This document shows, in pieces, positions 9,462-23,600 of a stretch of 64,000 nucleotides of DNA. A program made the position numbers and the translations under genes. Source of the stretch: Tetracentron sinense (taxonomy: Eukaryota; Streptophyta; Magnoliopsida; Trochodendrales; Trochodendraceae); assembly GCA_015143295.1 (NCBI GenBank), contig CM026565.1, forward strand, positions 13,762,041 to 13,826,040, written 5' to 3'. Below the pieces are notes generated by a model. That model was not told where the DNA came from. It saw only the letters and a list, made by a program, of their open reading frames with translations, and ran no database searches. Numbering within the stretch: position 1 is the stretch's first letter; every line of letters begins with the position of its first letter.

Positions 9462-10921
9462 TCACAACATGTATTTTCACCAAACCTATGTGTGGGAATT
9501 CGTTTTGATGGAATTTGAGGTTGTTTGCCCGATTTGGGCACCGAGAGGCGCAAAATCCGTACTTAGAAAGTATACCTCAGCCTAAACCTACAAAACCGCA
9601 CAAAATCCAAACCTGTGATCGCATTTCGATGTAAATTCTTTTAACACGCCTATTTCGATCCAACCTAAGTTTGGATATTCGTTTCAATTGAGTCGGAGGT
9701 TGTTCGCCCGATTTCTGCACTGAGAGGCCTAAATCCTTACTTAGAAAGTATGCTTCGTCCTAAACCTAAAAATTTACACCACATTCAAACCTGTGATCGG
9801 ATTTTGATTTAATTTGATTTAACGCATGTATTTCAATCCAACCTAAGTGTGAGAATTCATTTTGATGGAATCCAAGTTCGTTTGCTTGATTTCGGCTCCG
9901 AGAGGTCGAAATCCAAGCTTAGATAGTTTAATTCGGCCTAAACGTAAAAAAGCCCACAAATTCCAAACCGGAGGTCCGATTTCGATGTCGTCTCTTATAA
10001 CGCATGTATTTCGGCTAAACCTAAGTGTCGGAATTCGTTTCGATGGAATCTGAGGTCGTTTGCCTGATTTGGGAACCGAGAGGCTCGAAATCCGTGCTTA
10101 GAAAGTATACCTCCGCCTAAATCTACAAACCAGCACAAAATCCAAACCTGTGATCGCATTTCGATGTAATTTCTTTTAAGACATGTATTTCGAACCAACC
10201 TAAGTGTGGGAATTCATTTCGATTGAATCCGAGGTCGTTTGCCCGATTTGTGCACCGAGAGGCCTAAATCTATACTTAGAAAATATACTTCGGCCTAAAC
10301 CTACAAACGAACACAAAATCGAATCCAGTGATCGGATTTTGATGTCATTTGTTCTAACGCATGTATTTCGATCCAATCTAAGTGTGGGAATTTGTTTTGA
10401 TAGAATCCGATGTCATTTGCCCTATTTGCGCACTGAGAGGCCAAAATCCATACTTAGAAAGTATACTTCAGCCTAATCGTAAAAAAGTGCACCAATTCCA
10501 AACTGGGGGTCAGATTTAAATGTTGTTTCCTATAACGCATTTATTTTGACCAAACCTAAGTGTGGGAATTCCTTTCGATGAAATCTGAGGTCGTTTGCCC
10601 GATTTGGGCACCGAGAGGCGCAAAATCCGTACTTAGAAAGTATACCTCAGCCTAAACCGCACAAAATCCAAACTTGTGATCGCATTTCGATGTAATTTCT
10701 TTCTAACATTTGTATTTCGATCCATCCTAAGTTTTGAAATTCGTTTCGATTGAATCGGAGGTTGTTTGCCCGATACCGAGAGGACCAAATCCTTACTTAG
10801 AAAGTATACTTCGTCCTAAACCTAAAAATTTGCACCACATCCAAACCTGTGATCGGATTTTGATGTCATTTGATTTAAAGCGTGTATTTCAAGCCAACCT
10901 AAGTGTGAGAATTCATTTCAA
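9462..10921. repeat. 178-bp satellite array, segment 1
   Basis: Roughly eight monomers are seen by the spacing of CCTAAGTGTGGGAATTCG-like boxes (about 9482, 9661, 9840, 10018, 10197, 10376, 10556, 10726, 10898). Spacings are 178-180 bp, with two shorter units of 170-172. Conserved words include TTAGAAAGTATAC and GGCCTAAAC. Open frames of 60-100 codons here are by-products of the repeat. Confidence 0.95.
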
Positions 10922-11659
10922 TATTCTCGAACTGCTCCAAATCCCTTGCCAAAGTTATTAACAGCATCATCACCGACACTAGACTAAAGATAAGTGCCTC
11001 AACTGATCAGGTGGAAGACTCGACATGCAACAGGAATTTTCTTATTAAATGACAGCTTTATCCTCGTTACTTTCGTAAGTCCCAATAGTGGTGCACTTGG
11101 TCCCCACCACCAATTGACCATTGGGTCCTTAATAGTGATGGCTCGGTAAGAGCTGGAGGTGCAGGTTTTGGGGGTATCATACGAGACCACAGCGGAGAAC
11201 CCTTGGTGGCCTATGCTACCGGGATAGTAGATACGGACATTCTAAAGTTTGAAATCATGGCCATTGCGCGAGGTCTCGAAATTGCAAAGGACTATGGAGT
11301 GCAAAACCTCGTGAGTGATTCCGATTCCTTACAAGCTACCAGACTTCTTTCCACTTCGAATGAGCCCCCATAGACTCTAAGTAACCTTGTTGCATATTGC
11401 AAATGCCTTTTGAAAGATTTTTCCTCCTACACTATCCATCATATTTGGCGAGAAAGCAACACAGGAGCTGATTTTTTGGCAAAATTTTGTAATTCTATCT
11501 CTTCTATAGTTCTTTCCCCTAGCGAATTCCCCCCTGATCTTTCTTCTATTCTTGAGAAGGACAGAGTGGGTTGAAAATTCCTTAGATTATAATTCTTTTT
11601 CTTTTATATATATCTGGTCGGGGTCCGCCTAACCCCAGCTTACCTTCCAAAAAAAAAAA
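10922..11659 (+). mobile_element. LINE-0: 5'-truncated L1-clade LINE in the satellite
   Basis: A 738-bp insert splits a monomer. It holds an RNase H domain, then a 3' UTR ending GGTCGGGGTCCGCCTAACC, CCAGCTTACCTTCC and 11 A. The left satellite stops at ATTTCAAT and the right resumes at GTTCGTTTGCC, so there is no clear target duplication and about 7 bp of monomer are missing. Its RNase H resembles that of LINE-2. Confidence 0.9.
11098..11574 (+). pseudogene. LINE-0 RNase H domain
   Basis: The frame begins WSPPPIDHWVLNSDGSVRAG and keeps the acidic catalytic positions of the family: Asp in NSDGS, Glu in FEIMAIARG and Asp in SDSDS. It has one in-frame TAG (11371-11373) and ends at TGA 11572-11574. 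This RNase H is the C-terminal domain of ORF2 in plant L1 elements and acts on RNA:DNA hybrids. The match to the LINE-2 domain (WSPPPLGFWVLNSDGSI) puts both in one lineage. Confidence 0.85.
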
Positions 11660-14600
11660 GTTCGTTTGCCTGATTTCAGCTCCAAGAGGCCGAAATCCAT
11701 ACTTAGATAGTATAAATCGGCCTAAACGTAAAAAAGCGCATCAATTCCAAACCGAGGGACGGATTTCGATGGCGTTTCTTCTTACGTGTGAATTTCAATC
11801 CAACCTAAGTGTGAGAATTCGTTTAGAAGGAATCCGAGTTCGTTTGCCCGATTTGGGCTCGGAGAAGCTGAAATCCATACCTAGAAAGTAGTCTTTGGCC
11901 TAAACGTAAAAAAGCACACCAATTCAAAACCGGGGGATGGATTTCGATTTCGTTTCTTCTAACGCCAATATTTCCACCAAACCTGAGTGTGAGTATTCGT
12001 TTCGATGGAATCCGAGGTCGATTGCTAGATTTGGGCACCTAGAGGCGCAAAATCCGTACTTCTAAAGTATACCTCGGCCTAAACCAACCAACGAGCACAA
12101 AATCGCAACCAGTGATAGGATTTCGATGTCATTTGTTTTAACACGTCTATTTCGATCCAACCTAAGTTTGGGAAATCATTACCAAAGAATCCATGGTCAT
12201 TTGCCCTATTTGCGCACCGAGAGGCCAAAATCCATACTTAGAAATCATACTTCGGCCTAAACGTAAAAAAGTGCAACAATTCCAAACTGGGGGTCCGATT
12301 TCAATGTTGTTTCTTATAACACATGTATTTTGACCAAACTTAAGTGTGGGAATTCGTTTCGATGGAATCGGAGGTCGTTTGCCCGATTTGGGCACCGAGG
12401 GGCGCAAAATCCGTACTTAGAAAGAATACCTCGTCCTAAACCTACAAAACCAAACAAAATCCAAACCTGCGATCGCATTTCGATGTAACTTCTTTTAACA
12501 CGTGTATTTCTATCCAACCTAAGTTTGGGAATTCGTTTCGATTGAATCGGAGGTCCTTTACCCTATTTGTGCACCGAGAGGCCCAAATCCTTAGTTAGAT
12601 AGTATACTTCGTCCTAAACCTAAAAAATTTGCACCACATCCAAACCTATGTTCGGATTTTGATGTCATTTGATTTAACGGGTGTTTTTCGATCCAACCTA
12701 AGTGTGAGAATTCATTTCAATGAAATCCAAGTTTGTTTGCTGGATTTCGGCTCCAAGAGGCCATAATCCATACTTAGATAGTATAATTCGGCCTAAACAT
12801 AAAAATGTGCACCAATTCCAAACCGAGGATCGGATTCCGATTCCGTTTCTTCTAATGCGTGTATTTCGATCTAACCTAAGTGTGAGAATTCATTCAGAAG
12901 GAATCCGAGCTCGTTTGCCCGCTTTGTGCTCTGAGAGGCTGAAATCCATACTTAGAAAGTAGGCTTCGGCCTAAACGTAAAAAAGCACACCAATTCCAAA
13001 CCGAGGGATGGATTTTGATGTTGTTTCTTCTAACACCTGTATTTTGACCAAACTTGCGTGTGATCATTCCTTTCGATGGAATCCGAAGTCGTTTGCCTGA
13101 TTTGGGCACCGAAAGGCTCGAAATCAATACTTAGAAAGTATACTTCGGCCTAAACGTAAAAAAGTGCACGAATTCCAAATCGGGGGTCTGATTTCAATGT
13201 TATTTCTTATAATGCATGTATTTCGACCAAACCTTCATTTCGATGGAATCTGAGGTTGTTTGCCTGATTTGGGCACCGAGGTGCGCAAAATCCGTACTTA
13301 GAAAGTATAACTCGGGCTAAACCTACAAAACTGAACAAAATCCAAACCTCTGATCCCATTTCGATGTAATTTCTTCTAACACGTGTATTTCGATCCAACC
13401 TACATTTGGGAATTCGTTTTGATTGAATCGGAGGTCGTTTGCCCGATTTGTGCACGGAGAGGCCCAAATCCGTACTTAGAAAGTATACTTCGTCCTACAC
13501 CTAAAAATTTGCACCACATCCAAACTTGTGATCGGATTTTGATGTCATTTGATTTAATGCATGTATTTCGATCCAACCTAAGTGTGAGTATTCAATTCGA
13601 TGGAATCAAAGTTCGTTTGCCTGATTTTGGCTCCGAGAGGCCGAAATCCATACTTAGATAGTATAATTCGGCCTAAACGTAAAAAAGCGCACTAATTCCA
13701 AACTGAGGGTCGGATTTTGATTCCGTTTCTTTTAACGCGTGTATTTCGATCCAACCTAATTGTGAGAATTCGTTTAGAAGGAATCCGAGTTCGTTTGCCT
13801 GATTTGGGCTCTAAGATGCTGGAATAAATACTTGGAAAGTAGACTTCGGCCTAAACGTAACAAAGCACACAAATTCCAAACCGGGGGATTGATTTCGAAG
13901 TCGTTTCTTCAAACGCCTGTATTTCGACCAAACCAAAGTGTGAGTATTCGTTTCGATGGAATCCGAGGTCGTTTGCCCGATTTGGGCACTGAAAGGCTCG
14001 AAATCAATACTTAGGATGTATACTTCAGCCCAAACCTACAAATGAGCACAAAATCGAAACCAGTGATCGGATTTTGATGTCATTTGTTCTAACGCATGTA
14101 TTTTTCTCCAATCTAAGTGTGGGAATTCGTTACCATATGATTGGTCATTTGCCCTATTTGCGCACTGAGAGGCCAAAATCCATACTTGGAAAGTATACTT
14201 CAGCTTACACGTAAAAAAGTGAACCAATTGCAAACCGGGGGCGGGATTTAAATGTTGTTTCTTATAACGCATGTATTTTGACCAAACCTAAGTGTGGGAA
14301 TTTGTTTCGATGGAATTTGAGGTCGTTTGCCCGATTGGGCATCGAGAGGCGCAAAATCCGTACTTAGAAAGTATACCTCGGCCTAAACCTACAAAACCGC
14401 ACAAAATCCAAACCTGTGATCGCATTTCGATGTAATTTCTTCTAACACATGTAATTCTTTCCAACCTAAGTTTGTAAATTCGTTTCGATTGAATTGGAGG
14501 TCGTTTACCCGATTTGTGCACCGAGATGCCCAAATCCTTACTTAGAAAGTATACTTCGTCCTAAACATAAAAATTTGCACCACATCCAAACCTGTGATTG

Positions 14601-17600
14601 GATTTTGATATCATTTGATTTAAAGCGTGTATTTCAATCCAATCTAAGTGTCAGAATTCATTTCGATGGAATCTAAGTTCGTTTGCCTGATTTCGGCTCG
14701 GAGAGGCCGAAATCCATACTTTGATAGTATAATTCGGCCTAAATGTAAAAAAGCACACCAATTCCAAACCAAGGGTCGGATTTCGATGGCGTTTCTTCTA
14801 ACGAGAGTATTTCGATCCAACCTATGTGTGACTATTCGTTTAGAAGGAATCTGAGTTCGTTTGCCCGATTTGGACTCGGAGAGGCTGAAATCCATACTTA
14901 GAAAGTAGACTTCGGCCTAAACGTAAAAAGGAACACCAATTCCAAACCGGGGGATGGATTTCGTTGTTGTTTCTTATAACGCATGTATTTCGACCAAACC
15001 TGAGTGTAAGTATTCGTTTCGATGGAATCCGAGGTCGATTGCCCGATTTGGGCACCGAGAGGCGCAAAATCCTTTCTTAGAAAGTATACCTCGGCGTAAA
15101 CCTACCAACGAGCAATACATCGAAACCAGTGATCGGATGTCGATGTCATTTGTTCTAACCCATGCATTTCGATCCAACCTAAGTTTGGGAATTCGTTACG
15201 AAAGAAGCCATGGTCATTTGCCCAATTTGCGCACCGAGAGGCTAAAATCCATACTTAGAAATTAAACTTCGGCCTAAACGTAAAAAAGCGAACCAATTCC
15301 AAACCGGGGGTTTGATTTCAATGTTGTTTCTTATAACGCATGTATTTCGACCAAATCTTTGTGTGCGAATCCATTTCGATAGAATCCGAGGTTGTTTGCC
15401 TGATTTGGGCACCGAGAGGCACAAAATCCATGCTTAGAAAGTATACCTCGGCCTAAACCTACAAAACCGCAGAAAATCCAAACCTATGATCGCATTTGGA
15501 TATAATTTCTTCTGACACGTGTATTTCGACCCAACCTATGTTTGGGAGTTCATTTCGATTGAATCGGAGTTCGTTTGCCCGATTTGTGCGCCGAGAGGCC
15601 CAATCCTTACATAGAAAGTATACTTCATCCAAAACCTAAAAATTTGCACCACATCCAAACCTGTGATCGGATTTTGATGTCATTCGATTTAACGCGTGCA
15701 TTTCAATCCAACCTAAGTGTGAGAATTCATTTCGATGGAATCCAAGTTCGTTTGCCTGATTTTTCCTCCAAGAGGCCAAAATCCATACTTAGATACTATA
15801 ATTCGGCCTAAACGAAAAAGTACACCAATTCCAAATCGAGGGTCGGATTTCGTTGCCGTTTCTTCTTACGCGTGTATTTCGATGCAACCTATGTGTGGGA
15901 ATTCGTTTAGAAGGAATCCTAGTTCATTTGCCCGATTTGGGCCCCAAGAGGCTGAAATCCATACATAGAAGGTAGAGTTCGGCCTAAACGTAAAGCACAC
16001 CAATTCCAAACAAGGTGATGGATTTCGATGTCGTTTCTTCTAACGCCTGTATTTCAACCAAACATGAGTGTGACTATTCGTTTCGATGGAATCCGAGGCC
16101 GTTTGCCCGATTTGGGCACCAAAAGGCTCGAAATCAATACTTAGAAAGTATACTTTGGCCTAAACCTACAAACGAGCACAAAATCGAAACCAGTGATCGG
16201 ATTTTGAGGTCATTTGTTCTAACGCGTGTATTTCGATCCAATCTAAGTGTGGGAATTTGTTTTTATAAAATCCGATGTCATTTGTTCTAACGCGTGTATT
16301 TCGATCCAATCTAAGTGTGGGAATTTGTTTTGATAGAATCCGATGTCATTTTACCTATTTGCGCACCGAGAGGCCAAAATCCATACTTAGAAAGTATACT
16401 TCAGCTTACACGTAAAAAAGTGCACCAATTCCAAACCGGGGGTGGGATTTAAATGTTTTTTCTTATAACGCATGTATTTTGACTAAACCTAAGTGTGGGA
16501 ATTTGTTTCGATGGAATATAAGGTCGTTTCCCGATTTGGGCACCGAGAGGCACAAAATCCGTACTTAGAAAGTATACCTCGACCTAAACCTACAAAACCA
16601 CACAAAATCCAAACCTGTGATCGCATTTCGATGTAATTTCTTCTAACCAATGTATTTCGATCCAACCTAAGATTGTAAATTCGTTTCGATTCAATCGACG
16701 GTCGTTTGCCCGATTTGTGCACCGAGATGCCCAAATCCTTACTTAGAAAGTATACTTCGTCCTAAACCTAAAAATTTGCCCCACATCCAAACCTGTGATC
16801 GGATTTTTATGTCATTTGATTTAAAGCGTGTATTTCAATCCAACCTAAGTGTGAGAATTCATTTCGATGGAATCGAATTTCGTTTGCTTGATTTCGGATC
16901 CGAGAGGCCAAAATCTATACTTAGATAGTATAATTCGGCCTAAACCTACAAACGTGAACAAAATCAAAACCAGTGATCGAATTTCGATGTCATTTGTTCC
17001 AACACGTGTGTTTCGATCCAACCTAAGTTTGGGAATTCGTTAAGAAAGAATCCATGGTCATTTCCACAATTTGCGCACAAAGAGGCCAAAATCCATACTT
17101 AGAAATCATACTTCGGCCTAAATGTAAAAAAGCGCACCAATTCAAAACCGGGGGTCCGATTTCAATGTTATTTCTTATAATGCATGTATTTTGACCAAAC
17201 CTAAGTGTGGGTATTCGTTTCGATGGAATCTGAGGTTGTTTGCCCGATTTGGGCACCGAGGAGCGCAAAATCCGTACTTAGAAAGTATACCTCGGCCTAA
17301 ACCTACAAAACCGAACAAAATCCAAACCTAGGATCGCATTTCAATGTAATTTCTTCTAACACATGTATTTCGATCTAACGTAAGTTTGGGAATTCGTTTC
17401 GATTGAATCGGAGGTCATTTGCCCGATTTGTGCACCGAGAGACCCAAATCCTTATTTAGATAGTATACTTCGTCCTAAACATAAAAATTTGCACCAAATC
17501 CAAACCTGCTATCGGATTTTGATGTCATTTGATTTGACGCATGTATTTCAATCCAATCTAAGTGTGAGAATTCATTTCGATGGAATCTAAGTTCGCTTGC

Positions 17601-20600
17601 CTGATTTCGACTCGGAGAGGCCGAAATCCAGACTTTGATAGTATAATTCGGCCTAAATGTAAAAAAGCGCACCAATTCCAAACCAAGGGTCGGATTTCGA
17701 TGGCGTTTCTTCTAACGAGAGTATTTCGATCCAACCTATGTGTGACTATTTGTTTGGAAGGAATCCGAGTTCGTTTGCCCGAATTGGGCTCGGAGAGGCT
17801 GAAATCCATACTTAGAAAGTGGACTTCGGCCTAAACGTAAAAAGGTACACCAATTCCAAACCGGGGGATGGATTTCGATCTCGTTTCTTCTAACGCATGT
17901 ATTTCGACCAAACCTGAGTGTAAGTATTCGTTTCGATGGAATCCGAGGTCGATTGCCCGATTTGGGTACCGAGAGGCGCAAAATCCTTTCTTAGAAAGTA
18001 TACCTCGGCGTAAACCTACCAATGAGCAATACATCGAAACCAGGGATCGGATGTCGATGTCATTTGTTCTAACACATGCATTTCGATCCAACCTAAGTTT
18101 GGGAATTCGTTACGAAAGAAGCCATGGTCATTTGCCCAATTTGCGCACCGAGAAATCCATACTTAGAAATTAAACTTCGGCCTAAACGTAAAAAAGCGCA
18201 CCAATTCAAAACCGGGGGCTCGATATCAATGTTGTTTCTTATAACGCATGTATTTCGACCAATCCTTTGTGTGGGAATCCGTTTTGATAGAATCCGAGGT
18301 CGTTTGCCTGATTTGGGCACCGAGAGGCACAAAATCCTTGCCTAGAAAGTATACCTCGGCCTAAACCTACAGAACCGCAGAAAATCCAAACCTATGATCG
18401 CATTTGGATATAATTTCTTCTAACACGTATATTTCGATCCAACTTATGTTTGGGAGTTCATTTCGATTGAATCGGAGTTCGTTTGCCCAATTTGTGCGCC
18501 GAGAGGCCCAAGTCCTTACTTAGAAAGTATACTTCATCCTAAACATAAAAATTTGCAACACATCCAAACCTGTGATCGGATTTTGATGTCATTTGATTTA
18601 ACGCGTGCATTTCAATCCAACCTAAGTGTGAGAATTTATTTCGATGGAATCCAAGTTCGTTTGCCTGATTTTGCCTCCAAGAGGCCAAAATCCAAACTTA
18701 GATAGTATAATTCGGCCTAAACGTAAAAGTGCACCAATTCCAAATCGAGTGTCAGATTTTGTTGCCGTTTCTTCTTATGCGTGTATTTCGATGCAACCTA
18801 TGTGTGGGAATTCGCTTAGCCTAGTTCGTTTGGCCGATTTGGGCCCTGAGAGGCTCAAATCCATACATAGAAGGTAAAGTTCGGCCTAAACGTAAAGCAC
18901 ACCAATTCCAAACAAGGGGATGGATTTCGATATCATTTCTTCTAACACCTGTATCTCAACCTAACATGAGTGTGGGTATTCGTTTCGATGGAATCTGAGG
19001 ACATTTGCCCGATTTGGGCACCAAAAGGCTGGAAATCAAGACTTAGAAAGTATACTTCGGCCTAAACCTACAAACAAGCACAAAATCGAAACCAGTGATC
19101 GGATTTCGATGTCATCTGTTCTAACGCGTGTATTTGGATTCAATCTAAGTGTGGGAATTTGTTTTGATAGAATCCGATGTCATTTGTTCTAACGCGAGTA
19201 TTTCAATCCAATCTAAGTGTGGGAATTTGTTTTGATAGAATCCGATGTCATTTTTCCTACTTGCGCACCGAGAGGCCAAAATCCATACTTAGGAAGTATA
19301 CTTCAGCTTACACGTAAAAAAGTGCACCAATTCCAAACCGGGGGTGCGATTTAAATGTTTTTTCTTATAACGAATGTATTTTGACCAAATCTAAGTGTGG
19401 GAATTTGTTTCGATGGAATCTGAGGTCGTTTACCCGATTTGGGCACCGAGAGGCACAAAATCCGTACTTAGAAAGTATACCTCGGCCTAAACCTACAAAA
19501 CAACACAAAATCCAAACCTGTGATCGCATTTCGATGTAATTTCTTCTAACACGTGTATTTCGATCCAACCTAAGTTTGTAAATTCGTTTCGATTCAATTG
19601 AAGGTCGTTTGCCCGATTTGGGCACCGAGATGCCCAAATCCTTACTTAGAAAGTATACTTCGTCCTAAACCTAAAAATTTGCCCCACATCCAAGCCTGTG
19701 ATCGGATTTTTATGTCATTTGATTTAAAGCGTGTATTTCAATCCAACCTAAGTGTGAGAATTCATTTCGATGGAATCCAATTTCGTTTCCTTGATTTCGG
19801 CTCCGAGAGGCCGAAATCCATACTTAGATAGTATAATTCGGCCTAAACCTACAAACGTGAACAAAATCAAACCAGTGATCGGATTTCGATGTCATTTGTT
19901 CTAACACGTGTGTTTCGATCCAACCTAAGTTTGGGAATTCGTTAAGAAAGAATCCACGGTCATTTGCACAATTTGCGCACCAAGAGGCCAAAATCCATAC
20001 TTAGAAATCATACTTCGGCCTAAATGTAAAAAAGCGCACCAATTCAAAACCGGGGGTCCGATTTCAAGGTTATTTCTTATAATGCATGTATTTCTACCAA
20101 ACCTAAGTGTGGGTATTCGTTTCGAAGGAATCTGAGGTTGTTTGCCCGATTCGGGCACCGAGGAGCGCAAAATCGGTACTTAGAAAGTATACCTCGGCCT
20201 AAACCTACAAAACGGAACAAAATCCAAACCTAGGATCGCATTTCGATGTAATTTCTTCTAACACATGTATTTCGATCCAACATAAGTTTGCGAATTCGTT
20301 TTGATTGGTCATTTGCCCGATTTGTGCACCGAGAGACCCAAATCCTTATTTAGAAAGTATACTTCGTCCTAAACATAAAAATTGGCACCACATCCAAACC
20401 TGTGATCGGATTTTGATGTCATTTGATTTAACGCATGTATTTCAATCCAACCTAAGTGTGAGAATTCGTTTCGATGGAATCCAAGTTCGTTTGCTTGTAT
20501 CGGCTCTGAGAGGCCGAAATCTATACTTAGTATAATTCGGCCTAAACCTACAAACGAGCACAAAATCGAAACCAGTGATCAGATTTCGATGTCATTTGTT

Positions 20601-23600
20601 CTAATGCATGTATCTTTATCCAATCTAAGTGTAGGAATTCGTTACGATAGCATCCATGGTCATTTGCCCTATTTGCGCCCCTTTGATCCATACATAGAAT
20701 CGTAGGTCGTTTGCCCGCATGTATTAAAACTATACATAAAAGTGTGGGAATTCGTTTCGATGGAATCGTAGGTCGTTTGCCCGATTTGTCCACCTGGAGG
20801 CCGAAATCCTTACTTAGTAAGTATACTTCGTCCTAAACCTAAATATTTGCACCACATCCAAACCTGTGATCGGATTTTGATGTTATTTCATTTAACGCGT
20901 GTATTTCGATACAAACTAAGTGTGATAATTCATTTCGATGGAATCCAACTTTGTTTGCCTGATTTCGGCTTTGAGAGGCCAGATTACAAACCGAGGGTCG
21001 GATTTCGATTGCGTTTCTTCTTACACGTGTATTTCGATCCAACCTAAGTGTGAACATTCGTTTAGAAGGAATCCAAGTTCGTTTGCCCGATTTGGGCTCT
21101 GAGAGGCTGAAATCCATACTTAGAAAGTAGACTTCGGGCTAAACGTAAAAAAGCACGCCAATTCTAAACCGAGGGATGAATTTCGATGTCGATTCTTCTA
21201 ACGCCTGTACTTCGACCAAACCTGAGTGTGAGTATTCGTTTCGACGGAATCCGAGGTCGTTTTCCCGATTTGGGCAGCGAAAGGCTCGAAATCAATACTT
21301 AGAAAGTATACTTCGGCCTAAACCTACAAACAAGCACAAAATCAAAACCAGTGATCAGATTTCAATTTCATTTGTTCCAACGCATGTATTTTGATGCAAC
21401 CTAAGTGTGGGAATTCATTTCGATTGAACCCGAGGTCGTATGCCCGATTTGTGCACCGAGAGGCCCAAATCTATAGTTAGAAAGTATACTGCAGCCTAAA
21501 CCTACAAACGAGCACAAAATCGAAGCTATTGATCCGATTTAGATGTTTTTGGGTCAAACGCATGTATTTTGATCCAATCTAAGTGTGAGAATTTGTTTTG
21601 ATAGAATCCGATGTCATTTGCCCTATTTGCCCACCGAGAGGCCAAAATCTAAACTTAAAAAGTACACTTCGGCCTAAAAGTAAAAAAGTGCACCAATTCC
21701 AAACCGGGGGTCAGATTTAAATGTTGCTTCTTATAACGCATGTATTTTGACGGAATTTGAGGTCGTTTGCCTGATTTGGGCACCAAGAGGAGTAAAATCC
21801 GTATTTAGAAACTATACCTCGGCCTAAAACTACAAAACCGCACAAAATCCAAACCTGTGATCGCATTTCGATGTAATTTCTTCTAACACGTGTATTTTGA
21901 TCCAACCTAAGTTTGGAAATTCGTTTCGATTTAATCAGAAGTTGTTTGCCCGATTTCTGCACCGAGAGGCCCAAATCCTTTCTTAGAAAGTATACTTCGT
22001 CCGAAACCAAAAAATTTGCACCACATCCAAACCTGTGATCGGATTTTGATTTCATTTGATTTAACGCGTGTATTTCGATCCAACCTAAATGTGAGAATTC
22101 ATTTTGATGGATTCCAAGTTCGTTTTGACTCCGAGTGGCCAAAATCCATACTTAGATAGTTTAATTCGGCCTAAACGTAAAAAAGGGCACCAATTCCGAA
22201 CCAAGGGTCGGATTTTGATGCCGTTTCTTCTAACACGTGAATTTTGATCTAACCTAAGTGTGAGAATTCGTTTACAAGGAATCCGAGTTCTTTTGCCCGA
22301 TTTATGCTCTGAGAGGCTGAAATCCATACTTAGAAAGTAGACTTCGGCCCAAACGTAAAAAAGCGCACCAATTCCAAATTGGGGGTCTGATTTCGATGTC
22401 ATTCTTCTAACACCTGTATTTCAACCAAATCATAGTGTGAGTATTCGTTTCAATGAAATCCGAGGTCGTTTGCCTGACTTGGACACCGAAAGGCTCGAAA
22501 TCAACAATTAGAGAGTACACTTCGGCTTAAACCTGCAAACGAGCAAAAATGAAAACCAGTGATTGGATTTCGATGTCATTTTTTTTAACACATGTATTTT
22601 TATCCAATCTAAGTGTGGGAATTCATTACGATAGAATCCATGGTCATTTGCCCTATTTGCGCACCGAGAGGCCAAAATCCATACTGAGAAATTATGCTTC
22701 GGCCTAAACGTAAAAAAAGCACCAATTCCAAACCGGGGGTCCGATTTCAATGTTATTTCTTATAACACATGTATTTCGATCAAACCTAAGTGTGGGAATT
22801 TGTTTCTATGGAATCTGAGCTCTGTTGACCGGTTTTGGCACAGAGGGGCGCAAAATCCGTACTTAGAAAAGTACACCTTGGCCTAAACCTACAAAACCGA
22901 ACAAAATCCAAACCTGTGATCGCATTTCGATGTAATTTCTTCTAATACGTGTATTTCAATCCAACCTAAGTTTGGGAATTTGTTTGGATTGAATCGGAGG
23001 TCGTTTGCCCGATTTGTGCACCGCGAGGCCCAAATCCTTACTTAGAAAGTATACTTCGTCTTAAACCTAAAAATTTGCCCCACATCCAAGCCTGTGATCG
23101 GATTTTTATGTCATTTGATTTAAAGCGTGTATTTCAATCCAACCTAAGTGTGAGAATTCATTTCGATGGAATGCAATTTCGTTTTCTTGATTTCGGCTCC
23201 GAGAGGCCGAAATCCATACTTAGATAGTATAATTCGTCCTAAACGTAAAAAAGTGCACTAATTCCAAACCGAGGGTTAGATTTCAATGTCATTTCTTCTA
23301 ACACATGTATTTCGATCCAACCTAAGTGTGAGAATTCGTTTGGAAGGAATCTGAGTTCGTTTGCTCGATTTGGCCTCTGAGAGGCTGAAATCCGTATTTA
23401 GAAAGTAAACTTCAGCATAAACGTAAAAAAGTGCACCAATTCCAAACTGGGGGTTGGATTTCGATATCGTTTCTTCTTACGCCTATATTTCGACAAAACT
23501 TGAGTGTGAGTATTCTTTTCGATGGAATCCAATGTTGTTTGCCCAATTTGGGCACCGAAAGGGTCGAAATCAATAGTTAGAAAGTTTACTTCGGCCGAAA

